IMG/VR virus record: IMGVR_UViG_3300037245_001077
Location: 112,534 to 176,533 of that record
DNA length: 64,000 bases
From: a virus
Reading direction: 5' to 3' (one strand)
In this document: positions 44,619 through 53,400 of the stretch, in pieces
How positions within the stretch are numbered: position 1 is the stretch's first letter
Layout of the letters: each line of letters starts with the position of its first letter
Position numbers and translations under genes: made by a program
The notes under the pieces: model-generated
The model's input: the letters and a program-made list of their open reading frames with translations, nothing else
Told to the model about the DNA's origin: nothing
Database searches by the model: none

Positions 44619-47609
44619 ATGGCCTTTACAGGAAAAGACCCAAAGGATACCTACCTTGCGCTGTTGAACTTGGGGGATGCAAACGAAACATTACCCGCAA
44701 CTACTCCAACAGAAACAGTGTTGGATGCTGCGGGCAATAGCTCCCTTCTTGGGCTGAGCCAGAACACTATCGAGTTCATCGGTATCTTGTTAGCAGATGT
44801 GGCTAGTGGTATGGTGATAGACACGGGTATTGCCTTTGAAGCGGACGCGGTGTCGGTTGACTCAGTACTTAACAAATCGGATAACACGGTCGGTGTCTTC
44901 TTCACTTCAGGTGATCCAGAAGGTTCGTTGACTGCGGGGGTTGGTTCATTAGCCCTTCGTGATGATGGTGTAGCTGGTGCTACTCTCTATGTTAAAGAGA
45001 GTGGAACAGGCAACACCGGTTGGGTAGCTTACGACTTTGTAACTAATTTCCTAGACCTCGGGGATACTCCAGGTGCCTTTAGCGCAGACAAGTGGTTAAA
45101 GGTTGATGGTACTGGAAACTTCCTTGAGTGGTCCGATGCTCCACTAGGGGCCTTCACTGATCTTTCAGATACCCCTGACCCACTAGTTGCGGGTAAGTGG
45201 ATGAAGGTGAATGCAGGCGGAACGGCTATCGAGTTTACTGATGACCCAACAGCAGCAGCAACAACTTTCATTAACCTCCCTGATACCCCAGCAAGTTATG
45301 TCTCGGGTAAGTGGTTACAGACCACAGGGAGTGAAATTGTTTTTGTTGACGCTCCCCCTATGACCTTTGATGATCTTACAGACACTAACATAACAGCCCT
45401 TGCTCAAGGTGAAATTTTATACTACGACGGAGCTGATTGGGTGAACTTAGGTGTGGGTGTTGATGGGTACGTCCTCTCCACACAAGGAGCAGCGGCTAAT
45501 CCTACTTGGGTATCGATCACCAGTATCTCAACCTTTGTGGGTCTTGCAGACACACCGGGTACTTTTACCGCAGACAAATGGCTAAAAGTAGATGGAACGG
45601 GCAATTTTATTGAGTGGGTTGACAACACTCTTCTTGCTCTTGAAGATGTCAATATAACCACTCCAGTTCAAGGTGAGATGTTCTTCTTTGATGGATCCGA
45701 TTGGATTGCTCTACCTGTGGGTTCTGCCGGTCAATTTTTGACTACACAAGGAGCAGGAGCTAACCCAACTTGGGGAGTAAGTACTTTTGACGGGTTAGAT
45801 GATACGATCATGACTACTCCCGCACAGGGAGAGGTACTCTTCTTTGACGGAACAGACTGGATCAACCTTGGTGTAGGTACGGATGGGTATGTTTTAACCA
45901 CCCATGGCGCGGCGGCTGACCCTGATTGGGCTGATGCTTCATCAGTAAGTACATTTGCTGGCCTTTCAGACACAATAATTACTACCCCCGCGCAGGGAGA
46001 GGTACTTTACTTCGACGGGTCTGACTGGCTTAACCTTGCAGTCGGTACAGATGGAGATTATTTAACCACACATGGAGCGGCATCTAATCCTACTTGGACA
46101 ACTCCTTCTTCGGGTGCTTTTGCAGATCTTACGGATACAGTTATCACCACTCCAGCACAAGGAGAAGTACTCTTCTTTGATGGTTCGGATTGGGTTAACT
46201 TAGCTGTAGGGGCAGATGGTTATTACCTAACCACTCATGGAGCAGCATCTGATCCTACTTGGGTAGCTCCCGGTACGGGAGGTACTCTTGCTGCCCTAGA
46301 TGACACCAATATAACTGCTCCTGCTCATGGTGGAATACTCTACTTTGATGGTTCTGATTGGGTAGATATGTCCGTTGGCACCTCAGGTTACTTGCTTGCT
46401 ACTCAAGGAAGTGGGGCTGCTCCTATTTGGGTTGTTCCTGGGGCTGGGTTAACTTTTGCGGCTCTTGATGACACGGTTATGACTACTCCCGCACAAGGGG
46501 AAGTACTCTATTTTGACGGTACCGATTGGGTTAACCTTGGGGTTGGCACTAACGGGCACTTCTTAACCACTCACGGTGCAGCTTCTAATCCTACTTGGTC
46601 CTCTGCTTCTGCTGGATCAACTTTTGCGGGGCTTAGTGACACAATTATTACCACCCCCGCACAAGGAGAGGTTCTCTTTTTTGACGGTAGTGATTGGGTT
46701 AATCTAGGTGTAGGAACAGAGGGGTATGTACTTACTACCCACGGTGCATCTTCTAATCCAACTTGGGTTGAGGGTGGTGGTGGAGGAAGTGATCTTACAG
46801 CTATCCACGACAATGTAGCAGATGAAATCACAGCTATCACCCCCAAAACCACACTGGATGATGCTGATGAACTCTTGATCGAAGATAGTGGAGCGTCATT
46901 TGTCAAGAAAGCAGTAGCTTTATCGGATTTGAAAACTTATGCAGGTGGTGGTGGTGATTATCTACCCTTAGTTGGTGGTACTTTAACCGGCGATTTGCTT
47001 ATAGATAAAACTCTTGCTGATCTTTCTTTTGAGGTTGGTGCTAGTGGAGAATTAACTTGGAGAATGCGGAGCACTACTGCCGATTTCGAACTTCGAGATA
47101 TGGAAACATCTTATGGTGCATTTAAAGTACACGCTGGCGCAGGAGATAATCTTGCTATACTTTTTCATATAAATCAGTACGGAGTAAGTGTAGGAACTCC
47201 TGTAACGTCGTCAGATGGTGGTGAACTTGTTTTTTATCTCGAAAAACAAGCTGGTGCAGATTTAACTATGGCTGTGGAAGATGATGGTTCTTATGGTTTT
47301 TCGGACAAAGCAGGATCACGACATACAGCAATACATTTTAATAGTGGAGCTATGGCTTTTGGTGATGCAGCCGCTACAACACAAGTAAACGGTAGTGCTG
47401 GTAGACCTACATACAAACCAGGAGCCGGTTCCGCAGTAGATATAGCTCTACTCCTTTCTGGTACTGGAAGCCCTCAGGGTAGTGTTACAGCCAATGTCGG
47501 AGATTTCTATATAGATACTAGTGGTGGTGTTGGGGCTGTTTTGTATGTGAAAGCGGTTGGTACTGATAGTTCTGGTTGGGATTTAGTTACTACTTCCGCA
47601 GCGAGCTAA
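44619..47609 (+). CDS. Tail fibre protein with ~12 tandem repeats
   Basis: The 996-aa product starts behind ATAGGAG. After an N-terminal attachment part it contains about twelve repeats from residue ~145 to ~725: four short ones (DTPGxFxADKWLKVDGTGNF) and eight long ones (TTPAQGEVLFFDGSDWVNLG, VGTDGYVLTTHGAASNPTW). Then comes YLPLVGGTLTGDLLID, a common fibre motif, and a beta-rich C-terminal half. These features are typical of trimeric fibres. The C-terminal end contains a TGSPQGSVTANVGDFYIDTS segment also common in such proteins. Confidence 0.78.
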   Translation: MAFTGKDPKDTYLALLNLGDANETLPATTPTETVLDAAGNSSLLGLSQNTIEFIGILLADVASGMVIDTGIAFEADAVSVDSVLNKSDNTVGVFFTSGDPEGSLTAGVGSLALRDDGVAGATLYVKESGTGNTGWVAYDFVTNFLDLGDTPGAFSADKWLKVDGTGNFLEWSDAPLGAFTDLSDTPDPLVAGKWMKVNAGGTAIEFTDDPTAAATTFINLPDTPASYVSGKWLQTTGSEIVFVDAPPMTFDDLTDTNITALAQGEILYYDGADWVNLGVGVDGYVLSTQGAAANPTWVSITSISTFVGLADTPGTFTADKWLKVDGTGNFIEWVDNTLLALEDVNITTPVQGEMFFFDGSDWIALPVGSAGQFLTTQGAGANPTWGVSTFDGLDDTIMTTPAQGEVLFFDGTDWINLGVGTDGYVLTTHGAAADPDWADASSVSTFAGLSDTIITTPAQGEVLYFDGSDWLNLAVGTDGDYLTTHGAASNPTWTTPSSGAFADLTDTVITTPAQGEVLFFDGSDWVNLAVGADGYYLTTHGAASDPTWVAPGTGGTLAALDDTNITAPAHGGILYFDGSDWVDMSVGTSGYLLATQGSGAAPIWVVPGAGLTFAALDDTVMTTPAQGEVLYFDGTDWVNLGVGTNGHFLTTHGAASNPTWSSASAGSTFAGLSDTIITTPAQGEVLFFDGSDWVNLGVGTEGYVLTTHGASSNPTWVEGGGGGSDLTAIHDNVADEITAITPKTTLDDADELLIEDSGASFVKKAVALSDLKTYAGGGGDYLPLVGGTLTGDLLIDKTLADLSFEVGASGELTWRMRSTTADFELRDMETSYGAFKVHAGAGDNLAILFHINQYGVSVGTPVTSSDGGELVFYLEKQAGADLTMAVEDDGSYGFSDKAGSRHTAIHFNSGAMAFGDAAATTQVNGSAGRPTYKPGAGSAVDIALLLSGTGSPQGSVTANVGDFYIDTSGGVGAVLYVKAVGTDSSGWDLVTTSAAS
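45050..46790 (+). repeat. Tandem protein-coding repeats in fibre gene
   Basis: Twelve diverged copies of ~100-170 bp units; the eight long units have the recurring DNA motif around GCACARGGAGARGTACTCT. Copies differ mainly at third positions, so the protein repeat is under selection. Confidence 0.75.
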
Positions 47610-47623
47610 TTTTAGGAGGAGAG

Positions 47624-48145
47624 ATGAATCTATTAGACGCGATTAAAGTTCCCATGGGGCACTTTCAACTAGACTCTTACGACGCCTTTACCGGTCAACT
47701 ACTTGATCATATTGAAGGCGCTAACATCGTTGTTAACGATGGTCGTGAGGCTCTAGCTCGTTTGCTGGGTAATAGTGGACCAGACGGTGGTGTGACCACA
47801 TGGTATGTGGACACCATGAAGTTTGGTAAGGGTGGTCATAACCCTGGTGATGTACTGGAGATGGTCGAGGTGCTTGTTACCGACAGCGATCTGTACGACC
47901 AGACAGCCGATCACATTACAGTAGATCAGGATGTTACTGGCACTACCACTTGGCCTGCTGCTCGTAAGGTTACGTTCGAGGCCACGGTAGAGGCGGCTGA
48001 AGGTAATGGTTCAGGCGTTCTTGAGTACTCAGAGGCTGGGCTGTACTACGATAGTGGTTCTATAATGTTCGCCCACAAAGCCTTTGGCTACATCGTGAAG
48101 AACAACACTATCAAACTGGTTGCCACGTGGACCTTCACGTTCTAA
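47624..48145 (+). CDS. Unknown 173-aa tail-associated protein
   Basis: ATG 47624 follows TAGGAGGA (47613-47620); the longer frame from 47576 lacks a ribosome site. The product is beta-rich and acidic, with FTGQLLDHIEGANIVVNDGR and VDTMKFGKGGHNPGD, a pattern I associate with small proteins encoded beside tail fibres. It ends by overlapping the next gene by 19 bases. Could be a fibre tip or accessory. Confidence 0.55.
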   Translation: MNLLDAIKVPMGHFQLDSYDAFTGQLLDHIEGANIVVNDGREALARLLGNSGPDGGVTTWYVDTMKFGKGGHNPGDVLEMVEVLVTDSDLYDQTADHITVDQDVTGTTTWPAARKVTFEATVEAAEGNGSGVLEYSEAGLYYDSGSIMFAHKAFGYIVKNNTIKLVATWTFTF

Positions 48146-50379
48146 CCGAGGCTAAGCCCCGTTCTGCGTACAAGCAGCAGTATAAGCACCAGTACGTAGG
48201 GAAGGAAGAGCCTAATGTGGGTCGCCGTACCCGCTTTGGGCCAGATGTCTTTTGGGCTAGAAAAGTAGAACAGATATTCTACGATGCAAGAACTCCTCAC
48301 CAATACCGAGCAAGGATTATGCATCTACTGCGTACTCTAGAGAAGGTAAAGGGACCGGAGTACATGCGTAGGCTCTCTGACGCTACCCTCTATGACCTAG
48401 TGAAGACTTTTGGTAAGCGGTTCGAACTCCAGCGACACATGGACCAGACCAGACTAGGCCAACCAGGAACCTCTGGAGCACATAAAGATCCTGGGTTGCA
48501 GCCTTGGCACCCGGATGCTTCTTTCCAAGCAGGACTCAATTTAGCGCACGAGACGCCCCATAGACTGACCGCAGCCGAGATGGAGGGCCACTACCACCCA
48601 GACGTGCAGAAGATGTACAGGGCGGTACGTAAGGACAAAGCAGGGCACATGCGGGATGGTGCTGTGGTTTGGGACTCCGAAGACAGACCTTACTATGTTT
48701 TTGTTCGGCTGTACAAGGGTACTCCTGGTGATGTTCTTGCTCGTGCTGATGGTTCTAGGGAGTATGAGGTTGTCCTTCCTGTTACAATGGATTTCCGATC
48801 AGGTAGAACTATTTCGGAAACCGATTGGAAAATGTACCATAAAGGACGGGGCCTAAAGGACACAGATTTTCGTCGGGTAATGCGTAAAGCCCACACAATG
48901 AGCGTGCTACAGAAGGTAACTGCCCCGAACTTTGAAGACATCATCTTGCCCTTACAGACAAAGGCTTGGAAGAGGGCAAGTGTATTCTGGCATTGGTGGG
49001 GGCTATACCAAGATAGCCTGAAAAACATAGAAGATCTAGAACACAAAGCGATTAGTGGGATGCTGTCTCCCGAAGAACAAAAGCAACTTCAAGCAGGTCA
49101 TTTAGTACATGATATCCGCAGGGATATCCTTCTCGGTAAGATGCCACAAGCGGGACACCCTGACGAAACAGAGATGCGAAAATGGCACATCTCTAAACAG
49201 CTCATGGGTGAAAGTTACACGTGGTATCTGTGGCTTCTGGTTTCAGAGCAAGAGTATGGTATCCGTGTTGCCGAACGGAAAGCGATGTACCCACAGTACT
49301 CTTCAGACCCTTCAGAGTTGAAGGGCGAGAAACCTTTCTGGGCTATCCGACTTAAGAAAAAAGAAGGCGGGGAACGTAAGTGGGATAAGGAACTCGTTAA
49401 AGGACTAGGTTACCCTGGAGCAACAGGGTGGGGTGACTTTATCTTAGATCTAACATCCTCAAGCTACAGAGGAGCCGATAGTGAGGGTGAGCGCCAAAGA
49501 ATCTGGGTGCCTGTAGTTTCCGTAGCAAAATTAAAGCGTTGGGGAATGAAGTTTCATCATGTAAATATCACTGATTACCTTAACCTTGCACGCAGTATGG
49601 GAGGGGTACAAAAAAGCACTGGTCCTCTTGCAGGTAAAATAGGAGGCAAGCTTGATGTACATAAGCTGGAAAATATTCCACAGTATGTCTTTATTCCACC
49701 AGGAGGAGCACGAAAGCTGGCATTGGTTCCAGCTCTAGGGTACCTTCAGAAGTTTGATTCCCCCACACACGGGGGAGAACGTTTAATACATGGGAGACAC
49801 GATTTTGAACCTCCTACATTTAATGCAGCGCGTGGGGGCAAGCTTCCGGACAAACCGCAAAGAGGAAAGTATAGCTTCTCACACGAGTTGGACCGAGCGC
49901 ATAGCCCGATTACCGATAAGACTAGAGCAAGAGCAGCAAGTAGACGAGCAAAGAAATTTGTCCTCACTGGACGTTCTACTGTTCGATATGATCCTCAAGC
50001 AAAACATAGCGAGAAGTTACGCCAGGATCTTATTCTGGCGGATAAGCTTGTTCGTCAACGGAAAATTGACCGAACAAAAAAGGTACGAACTAAAAGGAAA
50101 ACGCGGCTTAGTAGGCAAAAAATTGCTCTCGATAAAAAAAAGGCACAGGTGTGGCGGAGTCAATATCACCTGCAACAAAATGCTCTTAAACGTAAACTGC
50201 CAGGAGTTCGCTCAGAATTGCGGCCTTCAGCTCGTTTCGATATTGATAAACGAATTCGTAGAATGGAAATGTTGGCTAGGAGATCGGGCAGAATTGTTAG
50301 AACGGGGAAGCATAAAGTACGGTTCAAATCCCGCACGATTACTCCCCGATTCAAGATGAGTAAGCAAAAGGGTACCTAA
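48127..50379 (+). CDS. Unknown 750-aa basic protein
   Basis: The frame starts at GTG 48127, inside the preceding gene and without a clear ribosome site; GTG 48217 behind AAGGAAGA is an alternative. The first two thirds look like a folded, Trp-rich domain; the last ~190 residues are strongly basic (for example KKVRTKRKTRLSRQKIALDK). No family recognised. It lies between fibre and propeller genes, so its presence in the virion is plausible. The basic tail resembles those of the 3242, 8695 and 23900 products. Confidence 0.55.
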   Translation: MDLHVLTEAKPRSAYKQQYKHQYVGKEEPNVGRRTRFGPDVFWARKVEQIFYDARTPHQYRARIMHLLRTLEKVKGPEYMRRLSDATLYDLVKTFGKRFELQRHMDQTRLGQPGTSGAHKDPGLQPWHPDASFQAGLNLAHETPHRLTAAEMEGHYHPDVQKMYRAVRKDKAGHMRDGAVVWDSEDRPYYVFVRLYKGTPGDVLARADGSREYEVVLPVTMDFRSGRTISETDWKMYHKGRGLKDTDFRRVMRKAHTMSVLQKVTAPNFEDIILPLQTKAWKRASVFWHWWGLYQDSLKNIEDLEHKAISGMLSPEEQKQLQAGHLVHDIRRDILLGKMPQAGHPDETEMRKWHISKQLMGESYTWYLWLLVSEQEYGIRVAERKAMYPQYSSDPSELKGEKPFWAIRLKKKEGGERKWDKELVKGLGYPGATGWGDFILDLTSSSYRGADSEGERQRIWVPVVSVAKLKRWGMKFHHVNITDYLNLARSMGGVQKSTGPLAGKIGGKLDVHKLENIPQYVFIPPGGARKLALVPALGYLQKFDSPTHGGERLIHGRHDFEPPTFNAARGGKLPDKPQRGKYSFSHELDRAHSPITDKTRARAASRRAKKFVLTGRSTVRYDPQAKHSEKLRQDLILADKLVRQRKIDRTKKVRTKRKTRLSRQKIALDKKKAQVWRSQYHLQQNALKRKLPGVRSELRPSARFDIDKRIRRMEMLARRSGRIVRTGKHKVRFKSRTITPRFKMSKQKGT

Positions 50380-50413
50380 TAATGATCTATTGTAAGAGAG
50401 ACCGGGGGCACTA

Positions 50414-53400
50414 ATGGCTTTGATCAAACCAGTAATTTCAACCGTGGGCTACGGCCCAGGTAATGGTCTAGAGTTATTTGTTTCTACAGATATCTACCGT
50501 TACGATGTTGATAACCGTCCGTTAGAGAATTTTGCAGACAATGATGTGGCTCTAAAAGAGGGCATTGATACCTTGGTTGACGAGGTTGAGCTTGCTTACA
50601 CCGGTAAGCTATGGCCCGATGGAGCAGAGAATACCTACACAGCATTGGATCCTCGACTGGACAACATGGATCTCTTCTTACGAGAGTTGTTTGATATTCG
50701 TAACGTTCAGTTCTCTAGCTTTATCCAGAACTCTAACTTCTTAAGAGAGCGGTACACTAGCGGGTTCATGAATGGTCCTTACCCGGATCAGTTCATCCGT
50801 TCAAACTTCTCTATGGAGAACAACGAGGCTATGCCTTCTCCCTTTGGTGGTTTCTATACCGCAGAAAAGGCTAGTACTACTTTAGATGATAACGTACCTG
50901 ACGAGATAGCTACTCGTCAAGTTGCTATGGAAACTCGTATCGAGCAAGATGGTACTATTGGTTGGGCTGCTGTTCGTAAGCCCCTCTATGTACATATGAA
51001 CGGGTATATCCTTCCGCTCATGAATGCAGCCGGTGGGACATACGATGTAGATGAGACCATAGACAGTTATAACAGTGCGGGCACCTTCGGTCCAGTTATG
51101 ATTAACTTCCCACCTTCTCCAGTTAGCGGATATCGTTTTGACTTTGCCTTTCTAGAGATGTGGTTACAGGAAATTGTACCTGGAGTTGATTGGTTCTACC
51201 CTTATGGTTCTCGTGATTGGGCAGATTGGGGCCAAAACAACCTATTTACAACTGCTGCTTCTGCGTCTGATTACTCTGGTCAACTTACAGATAGACGTGA
51301 TGGGCTTAAAAAAGGTGAAGGGGTTGATTGGGAGTTCTATGTTATTGTACGTGATACTCCTGCTGGTACAGGCGATTGGGTAGATTGGAAATCTGATACT
51401 CGCCACGCTGAGGGTAATGGTGCCGGGGCCATCGTAGACGTTGGTCCTAGTGGCTACGGAATCACAGGAACTATTAACTACGATACTATGGAGTGGACGA
51501 TTAATTTCGCTACTCCTCCTGCTGATGGAAAATATATAGTTGCAGGTACACGTACCAAGGGAGTCGAAGACCCTGACAATGAGTTAGTACGTGGTACTAT
51601 TAGTTTCTTGCCCAATGGTAACTATCTACAGATTCAACACCGCATTCGTGTGGTTCCTGGTGTGGATTATGAAACCTATGCTGATTGGTTCTCTGACCCC
51701 ACAGTGTTAGGACGTGCAGGAAAAGATCCGGGTGGAGTGGCTACTTACACCTTCCGTAACTCTCTAAACGATTTTCACGATGGGTCTATGTGGCACGTAG
51801 GCGATGGTTCAACCACTTCTAAGGCTGACCTTGATACTTTTGATGGTTACACTTACGCAATTCCTATGTGTGCTTGGGCACGGTTTAACAGCTCAACCTG
51901 GAGCTACGCTAATCAGAACGGTGGTGTGGATCGTCCTGATGGTCTGAGTCACAGCACCGTAGACGAAAAACAACTCTTAGATCTTCGTCCAGTTGTACTA
52001 GCTGAACGTTATGACATGAATGCTGCGGCAGAGAACACGCTTGAACGAATCATGCGTGGAGACCACCACAGTATCTTTGGTGAAGCTATCACGGACTATG
52101 AGGACACCGGAGATCCTAATGACCTACTAGGCCAAGGAACTTGGGGCACACAAGTCCCTGAGCTTTGGAGAGTGTACCAGTACAGTGGTTTAGCTCTAGA
52201 TCCAGACATAAATACTGTTAGAGATATTGGTTTGGCTACTAGTGCAGACTACAACGAAGTAGATTTCTCTGCTCCTAGAGCATGGCATGATGGTATCCGT
52301 CAAATTTACTCACCTCAGGAAGAAGTACAGCAGGTTCCGATTAACATCTCAGATGTAACTGCTTCGAACGATGCACTTCCTGCTCCTTTCTGCACCTATG
52401 CTTTTGCTACTAAGACTATTACGCTGACCACCGATGATGCTACTCTGTCTGGTTACTCTGCAACAGCAGGTGAAGGTGCTCTAGTAAATGATACCTACCC
52501 CAGATTGTTCTGGCGTGGTAGCCGTCAACCTGTGATCCTTTCGACTATTTGGTCGGGGTTGGGTTCCAACACGGCAACAGCAGTTATTGACACCACAGCA
52601 TTAACCTACGAAACCAATGGTACTATCGACGGATTCGCTGATATTCTTTACCCAGAGAGCACAGGTATTGCACGTCCGGTTAAAGAAATTGACCACGTAG
52701 AGTTTCATGATGGTGTCAACAACTATGTGACTCAGGTTGCAGGTAACGAGGATGGTTCCCCAGACACTCCAGATATTGTGGACTGGAAGTTGAATCTGCT
52801 TTCTCCTCTAGAACCTGGGTACAACCTGCCTAATGGTATTTGCACCAACGTAGCTGGTACTCATATTTTCATATGTGATAGTGCTAACAGCCGGGTAGTG
52901 AAGCTCTTAGCTTCTGACCTATCTTTCGTGGCACAGTGGCCAACATTGGCTAATTACCCAGTAGACTTCTCTGATTTCACTGAGGCTACGGACCTCAAGT
53001 ACCCGGTAGATGTAGCTGTAGACAGCTCAGATAACGTTTATGTCGTTGATCGTGACGACCACCGAATGGTGAAGCTGAACTCTACTCTGACCGCTAAGCT
53101 GGCAGACTTCGGTACCTCTGGTGTTCCAACTAACGATCCTGATGACACCACAGAGTTGAATTCTCCTGAGGGTGTCACGGTTGATAGTGCGAACAACGTT
53201 TTCATTGCCGATACAGGATTGTACCGGCTAGTCAAACTTAACTCTGGTCTAACGTACCAAACTCACCTCGGAGATGGGTTCTCTGGAGCGGGTAAAGATC
53301 AGTTCATCACTCCTATGGGTCTCGATGTAGGCAACCTCGGTGGTGATGATTATGTGTACGTAGCCGACCAGAACCGAGTTGTACAGGTTGACGCTACTCA

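Noticed and set aside
45050-46790. CRISPR-like regular repeats
   Set aside because: The repeats are in frame, diverged at third positions and encode a fibre repeat; no short palindromic repeats with unique spacers.
50331-50345. GGTTCAAATCCCGCA looks like the T-arm of a tRNA
   Set aside because: The flanking bases do not pair into a T-stem, no acceptor or anticodon stem is found, and the bases code for the basic C-terminus of the 750-aa protein.
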